This document shows, piece by piece, positions 23,435 through 32,208 of a stretch of 64,000 nucleotides of DNA. Made by a program: the position numbers and the translations under genes. The notes beneath the pieces were generated by a model. It was not told where the DNA came from. It did no database searches and saw only the letters and a list, made by a program, of their open reading frames with translations. Origin of the DNA: Kineosporia corallincola (GTDB taxonomy: Bacteria > Actinomycetota > Actinomycetes > Actinomycetales > Kineosporiaceae); contig NZ_JAHBAY010000005.1 of the NCBI RefSeq assembly GCF_018499875.1, positions 372,001 to 436,000 on the forward strand. Reading direction: 5' to 3'. The number at the start of each line of letters is the position of its first letter. Position 1 is the stretch's first letter.

Positions 23435-24670
23435 TCAGACCCGCACCGGCAGCGTGCGCAGGGCCCGGATGTTCTGCGCCCGCTGCCACCGCGGCCGCCC
23501 GGCCCGGCGCAGACCGGGCCGGCGCTCGAACAGCGCCCGCAGCGCCACCTCGGTCTCCAGCCGGGCCAGCCCGGCTCCCACGCAGTAGTGCTCACCACCC
23601 GAGAAGGCCAGGTGCGAGCGGCTGTTCGCGCGCTCGGGCCGGAACTCGCCCGGCGCCTCGAACACCTCCGGATCACGGTTGGCCCCGGCCAGCAGCAGCA
23701 TCACCTCGCTGTGGGCCGGCAGCGCCACCCCGGCCACCTCGGTGTCACGCGGCACCCGGCGCGCGGTGAACTGCACCGGCGGTTCCAGCCGCAGGCTCTC
23801 CTCCATCGCCGGCACCAGCACCTCACGGTCGGCGAGCGCGCCCCGGCGCAGTTCCGGATCGCCGAGGAACCGGGAGGTCATGCCGCCCATCAGCCCCACG
23901 GACGTCTCGAAACCGGCGATCAGCAGCACGCCCAGGGTGGCCAGCAGGTCGTGCCGGGTGAGCTCGCCGGGACCGCCGTAGCGGTCGGACAGCGCCGACA
24001 CCAGCGAGCCCTCCGGCGCGGACCCGGCCGCGATCGTGTCGTCGAGGTAGTCGTTGAGATCGCGCCACAGCAGCAGCAGTTCGCGGTGCTGGCGGCGGGT
24101 GGGCAGCCGGTTGCTGGTGGACACGGCCAGGATGCCGCCGAGCGCGGCCAGCCGCCGCCACTCCCCCACCGGCAGGCCGGTGAGCTCGCAGATCACCCGC
24201 ACCGCCACCGGCACCGCGTAGTCCTGCACCACGTCGAAGGGCCCCTCGCCCAGTTCGTCGAGGCGCCGGTGAGCGATGGCCTCCAGCGCGTCGCGGCGGT
24301 GCTGAAGGGCTTTCGCGGTGAACCAGGGGGTGACCAGGCGGCGCAGCCGGGCATGGTCGGGGCGGTTGCGCATGAGGAACGAGTCCTCGACCGGCCGCAC
24401 CGGGCCGGCGGGCAGGGCGGCCTGGTCGAACACCTCCAGGCCCGGATCGCGCAGGGCCTGGCTGACGAAGGCGTGGGAGGCGCTGACGTAGACCGGGGCG
24501 AGCGCGCTGCGGTTGACCACACCGCGCTCGCGCACCTGCTCGTAGAGCGGGTAGGGATCGTGCCCGGGCCGGTTGACCAGCAGCCGGGCCAGCAGGTCGC
24601 CGCGGGCGGCGGCGTAGCGGATCGCCCCGGTCAGGTACAGCGTGGAGACGCGCTCGCGGACCCGGCCCAT
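23435..24670 (-). CDS. Cytochrome P450
   Basis: 411 residues, soluble bacterial type. ATG 24670 is preceded by TAGGGT (24682-24677) and 6 nt, a leaderless layout. All P450 signatures are visible: I-helix LIAGFETS (oxygen activation), EESLR (ExxR), the PERF-like FRPERAN, and the heme-ligand loop FSGGEHYCVGAGLARLE with the axial Cys. It needs a ferredoxin and reductase, neither of which is encoded nearby. The substrate cannot be predicted. The stop codon abuts the sulfatase stop. Confidence 0.95.
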   Translation of the reverse strand: MGRVRERVSTLYLTGAIRYAAARGDLLARLLVNRPGHDPYPLYEQVRERGVVNRSALAPVYVSASHAFVSQALRDPGLEVFDQAALPAGPVRPVEDSFLMRNRPDHARLRRLVTPWFTAKALQHRRDALEAIAHRRLDELGEGPFDVVQDYAVPVAVRVICELTGLPVGEWRRLAALGGILAVSTSNRLPTRRQHRELLLLWRDLNDYLDDTIAAGSAPEGSLVSALSDRYGGPGELTRHDLLATLGVLLIAGFETSVGLMGGMTSRFLGDPELRRGALADREVLVPAMEESLRLEPPVQFTARRVPRDTEVAGVALPAHSEVMLLLAGANRDPEVFEAPGEFRPERANSRSHLAFSGGEHYCVGAGLARLETEVALRALFERRPGLRRAGRPRWQRAQNIRALRTLPVRV

Positions 24671-24745
24671 CCGTCCACCCTAGGTGTTCGGTCAGACTTC
24701 AACCAGAGGACGACGAACCGGGTGCGTCCTGGTTCCGGGATCTGG

Positions 24746-25978
24746 TCAGCCGGCCGGCCGGGGCGAGCGACGGTGCTCGAACACCAGGTGCGCCAGCATC
24801 ACCAGCACCAGGCAGATCACCACGTTGCGGCCACCCCGATCGCCGCCGAAAGCCCCCAGCAGCAGCGGCACCACGATGCCCGTGACCACCCAGACCAGCG
24901 TCGGCCGCAGCCCGGGCCCCTCGCTGAGCAGGCCGGTGACCACGCCGAGCGCGAAGTAGGTGGCGACCGCGCCGCACAGCAGCCAGCGGACCGGGTCGTC
25001 GAGGGGCTCGGAGCCGTGCTCGATCACCGCGGCGAGGGAGACGGCCACGGTCGCGATCACGCCGGTGACCAGGCAGTGCAGGCCGATCGCGGCGCGCGTG
25101 GGGATGTGGCCGGCGCGCAGGTGCGGCAGCCCGGCGTGGCCGTAGACCACCGACAGCGCGAAGATCGAGGCCAGCAGCAGGAAGGCCGCGAGACCGGTGA
25201 TCAGCAGGCCGCTTCCGTAGTGGGCGTCGGCGGCGGCGTTGACGATCTGGATGACCGACTCGCCGAGCACGATGATCACGAACAGGCCCAGCCGCTCGGC
25301 CAGGTGCTCGGGATCGACCGAGACGCCGCGGATCACCGGCATCCGGACGTCCCGGTCTTTCGTCGTCCTCCATCTCTCGCTGACCCGGGCCCGCACCCCG
25401 GCGAGCATCTGCGGACCGGAGAGCACGAGGATCACCAGCAGGTCGAGGACGACGCCCAGGGCCCAGAGCGCGACCTTCCAGTCGTCGTCCGCCCAGATCG
25501 ACACGATCCACGGCAGCAGGCCGAGGGAGTACTGCACCACGGGGAAGTCGAGGAGGATCTCGCCGCGGCTCCAGGAATGGCCACCGTAGACGCGGGTGAC
25601 GACGTAGGCGATGGTGAACGCGGTGAGCGGCAGGGTGCTGTGCCCCTCTCCGTGCCCGGCGCCGAGTACCTCGTGGGCCACGCGCGGCACCGAGGCCGCC
25701 ATCACCCCGAGCCCGAACATGCCGGCCAGCAGCCGGATCACCCGGGTCTGCCCGGCCGCCACGTTGCCGTAGAGCATGAACGTGGTCCAGGTCAGCCAGA
25801 ACGCCAGGAACAGCACGGCGTACAGGCCCAGCGCGGCGGCGTCGAGCTCGGTCTCCAGCACGTGCGCCAGGGTGCCGACACCGGCCACGGCTACCAGGTC
25901 GAAGAACAGCTCGGCCCAGCTGGCGTGCCGTTCCAGCCGGGCGCCCTCGGGTTCGCCCGCGGTGTCAAGATCACTCAC
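24746..25978 (-). CDS. Low temperature requirement protein A (LtrA) family membrane protein
   Basis: About 410 residues. GTG 25978 follows TAGCCT (25990-25985) by 6 nt and is taken as a leaderless start; GTG 25984 is the alternative. The family signature ASWAELFFDLVAVAGVGTL stands near the N-terminus, followed by about 11 hydrophobic segments and the conserved VDPEHLAERLGLFVIIVLGE stretch. LtrA proteins are integral membrane proteins of unclear biochemical function, first named from a Listeria cold-growth mutant. No operon partner is apparent. Confidence 0.9.
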   Translation of the reverse strand: MSDLDTAGEPEGARLERHASWAELFFDLVAVAGVGTLAHVLETELDAAALGLYAVLFLAFWLTWTTFMLYGNVAAGQTRVIRLLAGMFGLGVMAASVPRVAHEVLGAGHGEGHSTLPLTAFTIAYVVTRVYGGHSWSRGEILLDFPVVQYSLGLLPWIVSIWADDDWKVALWALGVVLDLLVILVLSGPQMLAGVRARVSERWRTTKDRDVRMPVIRGVSVDPEHLAERLGLFVIIVLGESVIQIVNAAADAHYGSGLLITGLAAFLLLASIFALSVVYGHAGLPHLRAGHIPTRAAIGLHCLVTGVIATVAVSLAAVIEHGSEPLDDPVRWLLCGAVATYFALGVVTGLLSEGPGLRPTLVWVVTGIVVPLLLGAFGGDRGGRNVVICLVLVMLAHLVFEHRRSPRPAG

Positions 25979-26020
25979 GGGCACAGGCTAAGGGGCCGAC
26001 GGGCATTCCTCGCGTGCAGA

Positions 26021-26425
26021 TCACAGCCGCTGGGGACCGGTGTCACCGGGCGAGCGCTGCGCGGCGGTGAAGGCGTTGTTGATGGCCGCGGCGAGGGTGG
26101 CCCGGCTCAGCGGCTTGGTCAGGTACTGCGCGTAGGGCGCCCAGTCCTGCTCCGGGTCGGGGGGCAGCTCGGCGGCGGTCAGGAAGACGACCGGCATGTC
26201 AACGAAAAGTGGCTGCTGACGCAGTTTCTCGATGAACTCGATGCCGGTCAGCTGCGGCAGGACGACGTCGAGCACGGCCAGGTCCGGACGCGGGTGCGCG
26301 GGCAGGTCGTCCAGCGCCTCGACCGCGCTGCCGTAGACGCGGACCTGGTGGCCCATGCCCTCCAGCCAGGTGCGCAGCAGCAACTGGTTGTCGGGGTCGT
26401 CCTCCACCAGCAGCACGGTGCTCAT
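26021..26425 (-). CDS. Stand-alone response-regulator receiver domain
   Basis: 134 residues, a CheY-like single receiver domain without output domain. Visible are the acidic pair EDD (8-10), the phospho-acceptor Asp in LAVLDVVLP (about residue 53), the Thr in FLTAAE, and the Lys in YLTKPLS. Such proteins relay signals in phosphorelays or bind partner proteins. No histidine kinase is encoded in the window. It diverges from a second receiver gene at 26795. Confidence 0.9.
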   Translation of the reverse strand: MSTVLLVEDDPDNQLLLRTWLEGMGHQVRVYGSAVEALDDLPAHPRPDLAVLDVVLPQLTGIEFIEKLRQQPLFVDMPVVFLTAAELPPDPEQDWAPYAQYLTKPLSRATLAAAINNAFTAAQRSPGDTGPQRL

Positions 26426-26794
26426 TGATCAGTCCTTCCTGATCCGGGCGGCGCCTGTTTCTTGACGTCTCTCTCGATGGCACCCCCTGCGGATGCCGGG
26501 TCGCCGATCCTGCCACCGCGGCGGTCACCGATCATGCCCGCGCGCGGAGGCCGGGCAGGATCCACCGGTCGGCCGGTGACGGGATCAGGAGTAAAGAGGG
26601 CACTGACGGTGGTGTGGAACGCCCCGGCGCGGGCCACGGGCATGTCGCGGACACGACACGCTGGCGCGGATTTCTGTGCAGGGCGGGAACATGTGATCAT
26701 CTGGGGCTGATCGTGTAGACAAGCGCGGTCACCAACCGTTGGAGAGGCGTGGGGCGCGCGCGGACGCGCGGTCCTGATCAGAGGTCGTGGTGGT
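26426..26794. other. Divergent intergenic region between two receiver genes
   Basis: 369 nt with no convincing coding sequence: the open frames present lack family features and Shine-Dalgarno sites. It must carry the promoters of both receiver genes. I could not assign -35/-10 pairs with confidence. A GAGG at 26781-26784 serves the ATG at 26795. Confidence 0.5.
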
Positions 26795-27247
26795 ATGGAG
26801 CGGGTCCCTGTTGTTCTTCTGGTGGAAGACGACCCGGGTGATGTCCTGATGGTCACCGAGGCCCTGGAACGCAGCCTGCATCCGCCGAAGCTGCACGTAG
26901 CCGGTGACGGTCAGGAGGCCATCGACTTCCTGCGCGGTGCCGGGCCCGACGGGCAGGGCCGGATGAACCGCCCCGACCTGATCCTGCTCGACCTGAACAT
27001 GCCCCGGCTGGACGGACGCGAGACGCTGGCGGCGCTGAAGGCCGACGAGCGGCTGCGGGCCGTGCCGGTCGTCGTGTTCACCACCTCGGACGCCGAGACC
27101 GACGTGCTGGCGAGCTATCAGCGTCACGCCAGCGCGTACGTCACCAAGCCGCTCGACCTGGACGCGCTGGAGTCGGTGGTGGACCAGATCGGCCGGTTCT
27201 ACCTCGACGTCAGCAGCCTGCTGCCGCCGGAGCAGCGCTGCGCCTGA
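26795..27247 (+). CDS. Response-regulator receiver protein (Rcp1-like)
   Basis: 150 residues, a single receiver domain of the Rcp1/phytochrome-partner type: VEDDPGDVLMVTEALE, an insert before the phospho-Asp in LILLDLNMPRLDGRE (about residue 69), VVFTTSD, and YVTKPLDLDALE. This subtype usually works with bacteriophytochrome or hybrid kinases rather than DNA, because it has no output domain. Its partner kinase is not in the window. It precedes the S41 protease gene by 40 nt, but that gene has its own promoter-like element. Confidence 0.9.
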   Translation: MERVPVVLLVEDDPGDVLMVTEALERSLHPPKLHVAGDGQEAIDFLRGAGPDGQGRMNRPDLILLDLNMPRLDGRETLAALKADERLRAVPVVVFTTSDAETDVLASYQRHASAYVTKPLDLDALESVVDQIGRFYLDVSSLLPPEQRCA

Positions 27248-27287
27248 GTCCTTCCTGGGCGTCTGCGGGCCGTACTAGTTTGTCCCG

Positions 27288-28154
27288 ATGTCGACACCGG
27301 TGATCAGTGAGGCCCTGGCCCTTCTCCGGGCCCGGTACATCTTTCCGGAGAAGGCCGAGCGGGCCGCCTCGCTGATCACCGGCCGGCACGCCGCGGGCGC
27401 CTACGACGGCCTGACCGACACGCAACTGGCGGAGCAGCTCACCGCGGCCCTGTTCGAGGTCTGTGCCGATCACCATCTGCGGGTGCGGGTGCGGGTGCGC
27501 CGGCCCGGCACGCACCCGGCCGATCCCGGGGCCGCGTGGCGGGAGACGTTGCGTGTCAGCAATTTCGGCATCTCCCGGGTCGAGCTGCTGGAGGGCAACA
27601 TCGGCTACCTCGACCTGCGGCTCGTGGCCGACGCCGGCAGCGGCGGCCGGGCCATGGCCGCCGCCATGGAACTGGTCTCGCACACCGACGCCCTGATCAT
27701 CGACCTGCGCCGCAACCACGGCGGCGCCCCCGACGGCGTCGCCTTCTGGAACAGCTTCCTGTTCCCCGACGACAGCACGCACCTGAACAGCGTGTACCAG
27801 CGCGAGGACGACGTCACCCGGCAGTACTGGACCCTGGCCCACCTGCCGGTGCAGCGCTACCTCGACCGCCCGGTCCACGTCCTGATCGGCGCCGAGACCT
27901 TCTCCGCCGGTGAGGAGTTCGCCTACAACCTCCAGTGTCTGGGGCGGGCCACGCTGATCGGCCGCCGCACCAGGGGCGGCGCGCACCCTTGCGAATCCTT
28001 CCCGCTGACGCCGCAGCTGGAGATCACCGTGCCGATCGCCCGCAGCGTCAACCCGGTGACCGGCACCAACTGGGAGGGCGTCGGGGTGCAACCCGATCTG
28101 GACGTTCCCGAGGACGAGGCGCTGGACGTCGCGGTGCGGGCGGCCCGGGGGTAG
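27288..28154 (+). CDS. S41-family (tail-specific protease-like) peptidase
   Basis: 288 residues. ATG 27288 has TAGTTT at 27276-27281 and a 6-nt spacer, so it is probably leaderless. The N-terminal helical S41 domain (ALALLRARYIFPEKAERAAS) precedes the protease core, with IGYLDLR, DALIIDLRRNHGGAPD, and the nucleophile Ser in IGAETFSAGEEFAYNL (about residue 209). No PDZ domain and no signal peptide are seen, so it is IRBP/TSP-like and cytoplasmic as encoded. A conserved RTRGGAHP segment follows. The substrate is unknown. Confidence 0.88.
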   Translation: MSTPVISEALALLRARYIFPEKAERAASLITGRHAAGAYDGLTDTQLAEQLTAALFEVCADHHLRVRVRVRRPGTHPADPGAAWRETLRVSNFGISRVELLEGNIGYLDLRLVADAGSGGRAMAAAMELVSHTDALIIDLRRNHGGAPDGVAFWNSFLFPDDSTHLNSVYQREDDVTRQYWTLAHLPVQRYLDRPVHVLIGAETFSAGEEFAYNLQCLGRATLIGRRTRGGAHPCESFPLTPQLEITVPIARSVNPVTGTNWEGVGVQPDLDVPEDEALDVAVRAARG

Positions 28155-28167
28155 CCCGCCCACCCGT

Positions 28168-28980
28168 TCATCGAGCCCGAAGGGCCTGCGGCGCCCCGGG
28201 GCCGGCCGCCCGGCGGCCGGCAGCCGAGTACCAGCCGGCGAGCAGGAGCACGATCAGGGCCACGTCCACCGCGTCACCGGCGTAGTACATCAGCTGGGCC
28301 CCGGATCGCCCGTCCACGATCCCCACCCCGGCCGGCGGGGTGACGTACAGCTGCTTGGCCAGCGCCGAATGCCCCGCCATGAAGGCGATCAGGGCTCCTG
28401 AGCGGATCACGACGGACGCCCGGTGCGGGTCCGGGTCGACGCCCACCAGGGAGGCGGTGAACAGGTACCCGACGGCCAGCAGGTGGAGATGGACGGCGGC
28501 GTGCACCGGCGCGAAGCCGTGCATGGCCTGAAAGACGCCGGTGAAGTAGAGAATCCACAGCCCGCCGAGGTTGAGCAGCGTCGCGGTCAGCGGATGCGTG
28601 ATCGCCCGCAGCGCTCGCGTGCGCAACAGCCGGGCGACCTGGCGGGCCGCGACCACCGGCAGGGCCCGTAACAGCAGGGTCATCGGGGCGGCCCGCACCA
28701 GCAGGAGCGGCGCGATCATGCCCAGCAGCAGGTGAACCACCATGTGCCCGGTGAAACCGTCTCGCCCGGAGGCGGCCACCGGCCCGATCGTGGCCACCGC
28801 GCAGCAGGTCAGGCCGGCGTACCAGAACAGGATCCGGCGGACCGGCGGGCGAGCGCGGTGCCGGGAGAACCACAGGCACTCGGCGTAGGCCACGGCCGCG
28901 ACGATCAGCCCGGCCCCGACGGCGATCTCGAACCAGCCGGCACCGGCGGCGGCCAGGGACGCCGGGTCGTCGTGATGCAC
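28168..28980 (-). CDS. Cytochrome c oxidase assembly factor CtaG-like membrane protein (caa3_CtaG)
   Basis: 270 residues, with about seven hydrophobic segments. The His-rich pattern of the Bacillus-type CtaG family is visible: GHMVVHLLLGMIAPLLL, HPLTATLLNLGGLWILYFTG, then HAAVHLHLLAVGYLF and MAGHSALAKQLY. The family is linked to caa3 oxidase assembly, probably copper delivery. It lies 6 nt downstream of the DUF2243 gene and is surely co-transcribed with it. This pair recurs in actinobacteria. The oxidase genes themselves are not in the window. Confidence 0.88.
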   Translation of the reverse strand: MHHDDPASLAAAGAGWFEIAVGAGLIVAAVAYAECLWFSRHRARPPVRRILFWYAGLTCCAVATIGPVAASGRDGFTGHMVVHLLLGMIAPLLLVRAAPMTLLLRALPVVAARQVARLLRTRALRAITHPLTATLLNLGGLWILYFTGVFQAMHGFAPVHAAVHLHLLAVGYLFTASLVGVDPDPHRASVVIRSGALIAFMAGHSALAKQLYVTPPAGVGIVDGRSGAQLMYYAGDAVDVALIVLLLAGWYSAAGRRAAGPGAPQALRAR

Positions 28981-28986
28981 TCCGGA

Positions 28987-29499
28987 TCAGTCCCGGCGCG
29001 GCTGAGAACGAGGCTGAGCGTGGGGGTAGCGGCGCAGCCCCAGCGCCCCCAGACCGAGCAGCACGAGCGAGGCGGTGATCCACGTGACGTCGTAGGGCAG
29101 CAGGTCCACGCCGTAACGGATCTGGTGGATCCGCAGCAACTTGTGGTCGACCACCCCGTCGAAGAGCTGGAACAGGCCCGTGCCGGTGATCACGGCCGCA
29201 CACCAGCGGGGCCACCGCACGGTCGCCCACCGGCGCAGGTCGGCCAGCAGGAACAGGGCCCACACGGTGATGAACCAGCCGAACGCGTGGAAGAAGCCGT
29301 CGGCGGTCAGGGCCACCCCGGGGGTGGAGCGGTCGTAGAAGTGGTGCCAGTGCAGGCCCAGGTGGAACACGAACAGGTCGATCATGCAGGCCGCGACGCC
29401 GCAGCCGAACAGCATGCCGGACAGCAGTTCCCGGCGGCCGGCGGATCGGCGCTCGCCCGCCGGGGGATGCCCGGTGAGGGGTTCGTTCCGCTCGGTCAC
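28987..29499 (-). CDS. DUF2243-family membrane protein
   Basis: 170 residues. GTG 29499 is taken as the start because TACGGT (29511-29506) and a 6-nt spacer precede it; the frame is open further upstream without family resemblance. Four hydrophobic helices carry the family's conserved HLGLHWHHFYD and DGFFHAFGW segments, and FQLFDGVVDHKLLRIHQIR, which is rich in possible metal-binding His. Its function is not established. Pairing with CtaG suggests a part in oxidase or copper-related membrane assembly. Confidence 0.85.
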   Translation of the reverse strand: MTERNEPLTGHPPAGERRSAGRRELLSGMLFGCGVAACMIDLFVFHLGLHWHHFYDRSTPGVALTADGFFHAFGWFITVWALFLLADLRRWATVRWPRWCAAVITGTGLFQLFDGVVDHKLLRIHQIRYGVDLLPYDVTWITASLVLLGLGALGLRRYPHAQPRSQPRRD

Positions 29500-29599
29500 C
29501 TCGGCACCGTAGCCTTCGTGCGGGGGGAGCGCCCGGCCAGAAGGCCCTCCGGCGGGCGGACGGCAGCCACCGATACGTTGCGCGGACCACTGATCCGGC

Positions 29600-30259
29600 C
29601 TAGCGGAACTCCTTGCGGATCCCCTCGGCCGCCTCCGCCAGGCGCGTACCGATACCGTCGACGTCCACGGTGCCACCGGTCAGGTAGACCACGGCGATCG
29701 CGGCGGGCGGGTGTCCCGGTAGGTCGAGGGGAACGGCGACCGAGGACAGACCCGTGGTCACCTCGTCGTGGCTGGTCTCGTAAACCCTTTCTCCCGCTGT
29801 CTTCTCCACCAGCCGCCGGGTGGCGCGGCCGGGCGCGCCGCGTTCCAGGGCGTGCCGGGTGCCCGGGCGCTGGGCCACGGCGGCGACCGCGGCCCGGGGC
29901 TCCACGCTGACCAGGGTGACGACCTGCTGGGCGTCGAGAACGGTGACGAACGCCGTCATGCCGTACTCATTGGCGATCGCGGTGAGCTCGGGCAGCACCG
30001 CCGTCTGGAGGTCACGCGACACGTTGCGGGCCAGCGCGGCCAGCCCGGCCCCGAGCACCAGATCACCCGCGGCGCCCCGGGTGACCAGGCCGTGCCCCTC
30101 GAGCGTGCGCACGATCCGGTAGGTGATCGAGCGGTGCAGCCCCAGCCGGGCGGCCAGCTCACCGATGGACAGCGCTCCGTCCGCGGCGGCCAGCTCCTCC
30201 AGTGCCTGGATGCCTCGCGAGAGCGTCTGCAAAGGGGCTTCCGGCCTGCCGTCTGTCAC
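29600..30259 (-). CDS. IclR-family transcriptional regulator of the aromatic catabolic operon
   Basis: 219 residues. GTG 30259 is chosen because GGAGGAG sits 6 nt before it. The N-terminal winged HTH (LSIGELAARLGLHRSITYRI, residues 30-60) and C-terminal effector-binding domain (VSVEPRAAVAAVAQRPGTRH, then TTGLSSVAVPLDLPG) are typical of IclR. It diverges from the homoprotocatechuate operon and very likely controls it, binding an aromatic pathway compound. Whether it represses or activates cannot be told from sequence. Confidence 0.9.
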   Translation of the reverse strand: MTDGRPEAPLQTLSRGIQALEELAAADGALSIGELAARLGLHRSITYRIVRTLEGHGLVTRGAAGDLVLGAGLAALARNVSRDLQTAVLPELTAIANEYGMTAFVTVLDAQQVVTLVSVEPRAAVAAVAQRPGTRHALERGAPGRATRRLVEKTAGERVYETSHDEVTTGLSSVAVPLDLPGHPPAAIAVVYLTGGTVDVDGIGTRLAEAAEGIRKEFR

Positions 30260-30322
30260 CAGAACTCCTCCGAACCCTTGCGGGTGACCTCGCAGAAACA
30301 TACCGTCGTTCCCATCGACTCA

Positions 30323-30347
30323 ATAATCGGTCGACTCGTTCGATTAT
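30323..30347. promoter_or_regulatory. Inverted repeat, candidate IclR operator
   Basis: ATAATCG at 30323-30329 and CGATTAT at 30341-30347 form a perfect 7-bp inverted repeat with an 11-nt spacer, in an AT-rich patch between the divergent IclR gene and the operon start at 30381. Position and symmetry suit an IclR operator. Confidence 0.5.
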
Positions 30348-30380
30348 AGAACACATGCCAAAGGCGGCAGGGGATCGACG

Positions 30381-32192
30381 ATGCAGTTCCACGACAGCGG
30401 TTACGTGTCCGGGGATCCCCGCGTGCGACCGGCCGCGCCCACGCACCGGCCGTCGTCACTGCCCGGCACCGTCGACGTGCTGATCGTCGGCGCGGGACCG
30501 GCCGGGATGACGGCCTTCGCCCAGCTCGCCGAGTTCCCCGGCATCAGCACCCGCCTGATCGAACGCCGGCCCGGGCGGCTGGAGATCGGCCAGGCCGACG
30601 GCCTCCAGGCGCGCAGCGTCGAGACGTTCCAGGCCTTCGGCTTCGCGGACCGGCTGATCGAGGAGGCCTACCGGATTTGTTCCATGGCCTTCTGGCGGCC
30701 CGATCCGCAGCGCCCGGCCGAGATAGTGCGCACCGGGCTGGTTCCCGACGACCCGTCCGGGATCAGCGAGTTCCCGCACCTGATCCTGAACCAGGCCCGG
30801 GTGCTGGACTACTTCGCCGAGTCCGCCCGGCACTCCCCCACCCGCGCCGTGCCGGACTACGGCGTCGAGTTCACCGGGCTGGAGGTCACGCCCGACGGTG
30901 TGCTGGTGCGGGTGCGCGACCAGGGCGTCGCCCGGACGGTCCGGGCGAGGTACGTGCTGGGCTGCGACGGTGCGCGCAGCCAGGTGCGCGAGGCGATCGG
31001 CCGCAGGCTGGTGGGCCAGGCCGCGATGCACGCCTGGGGTGTGATGGATGTGCTGGCCGACACCGACTTTCCCGACTTCCGCACCAAGTGCGCGATCCAG
31101 TCCCACGACGGCGGCAACATTCTGCTGATCCCGAGGGAGGGCGGTTATCTCACCCGGTTCTACGTCGACCTGGGTGAGGTGCCGGAGGACGACGCCGGCA
31201 CGGTACGCACCACCCCGCTGGAGCAGATCGTGGCGCGGGCCAACCGCATCCTGCACCCGTACCGGGTGGAGGTGAGGAACGTGCCGTGGTGGAGCGTGTA
31301 CGAGGTCGGGCACCGGCTCACCGACCGGTTCGACGACGCCGAGAGCGCACCGAGGGTGTTCATCACCGGCGACGCCTGCCACACGCACAGCGCGAAAGCC
31401 GGTCAGGGCATGAATGTCTCGATCCAGGACGGGTGGAACATCGCCTGGAAGATCGCCCATGTGCTGGACGGCCGGGCCCGGCCGGAGCTGCTGGAGACCT
31501 ACTCGGCGGAGCGGCAGGTGGTGGCGCGGAACCTGATCGCCTTCGACAGGGAGTGGTCCACGCTGATGGCCACCCCGGCCGGGCAGATGCCCGAGCCCGG
31601 CCGTCTGGAGGACTTCTACGTGAAGACCTTCGAGTTCCCGGCCGGTTTCATGACGCACTACGAGCCCTCGATACTGACGGCCGAACCGGTGTGGCAGCAC
31701 CTGGCCACCGGCTACCCGATCGGCCGGCGCTTCAGGTCCGCGCTCGTGCACCGGGTCAGCGACACCACGCCGGTGCACCTGGGTCACCACGCCCGGGCGG
31801 ACGGGCGCTGGCGCGTCTACGTTTTCGCGGACGCCTCGCTGCCGGGCGGCGGGGCCGCCCACCGGCTGGGCGCCTGGCTCACGGACGACCCGGACTCGCC
31901 GGTGCGGGCGCACGAGGCCTGGTTCGACGCGAAAGTGATCTACCAGCAGCACTTCGGCGAGATCTCCTTTCACCGGGCGCCCGCGGTGTTCCGGCCCCGC
32001 AGCGGCCCGTTCCGGCTCACCGACTGGGAGAGGGTGCACGCCACCGGCGAGCAGCACGACATCTTCACCGAACGCGGCATCAGCCGCGAGGGCGCGATCG
32101 TGGTGGTCCGGCCGGACCAGTACGTGGCGAACGTGCTGCCGCTGACCGCCCACGCCGAGCTGGCCGCCTTCTTCGCCGGCGTCCTGGCCTGA
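30381..32192 (+). CDS. FAD-dependent aromatic hydroxylase (phenol 2-monooxygenase / MobA-like)
   Basis: 603 residues, class A flavoprotein hydroxylase of the phenol hydroxylase/3-hydroxybenzoate 4-hydroxylase branch. FAD motif VLIVGAGPAGMTA is near residue 35. The second FAD/NADPH signature YVLGCDGARSQVREAIG is near residue 195. The ribityl-binding FITGDACHTHSAKAGQGMN lies near residue 335, and a thioredoxin-like C-terminal domain extends from about residue 440. It heads the homoprotocatechuate operon. By inference it ortho-hydroxylates a hydroxyphenylacetate to 3,4-dihydroxyphenylacetate, in place of the two-component HpaBC system, which is absent. Whether the substrate is 3- or 4-hydroxyphenylacetate or a related phenol is undecided. 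AGGGG precedes the ATG. Confidence 0.88.
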   Translation: MQFHDSGYVSGDPRVRPAAPTHRPSSLPGTVDVLIVGAGPAGMTAFAQLAEFPGISTRLIERRPGRLEIGQADGLQARSVETFQAFGFADRLIEEAYRICSMAFWRPDPQRPAEIVRTGLVPDDPSGISEFPHLILNQARVLDYFAESARHSPTRAVPDYGVEFTGLEVTPDGVLVRVRDQGVARTVRARYVLGCDGARSQVREAIGRRLVGQAAMHAWGVMDVLADTDFPDFRTKCAIQSHDGGNILLIPREGGYLTRFYVDLGEVPEDDAGTVRTTPLEQIVARANRILHPYRVEVRNVPWWSVYEVGHRLTDRFDDAESAPRVFITGDACHTHSAKAGQGMNVSIQDGWNIAWKIAHVLDGRARPELLETYSAERQVVARNLIAFDREWSTLMATPAGQMPEPGRLEDFYVKTFEFPAGFMTHYEPSILTAEPVWQHLATGYPIGRRFRSALVHRVSDTTPVHLGHHARADGRWRVYVFADASLPGGGAAHRLGAWLTDDPDSPVRAHEAWFDAKVIYQQHFGEISFHRAPAVFRPRSGPFRLTDWERVHATGEQHDIFTERGISREGAIVVVRPDQYVANVLPLTAHAELAAFFAGVLA

Positions 32193-32208
32193 ACGACAGG
32201 GAGTTTCC

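Noticed and set aside
23588-26428. A 946-codon plus-strand open frame across the P450, LtrA and receiver genes
   Set aside because: It runs antisense to three recognisable proteins and has shadow-type composition.
26426-26794. Short open frames between the two receiver genes
   Set aside because: No ribosome site, no family resemblance, and composition typical of antisense or intergenic G+C bias.
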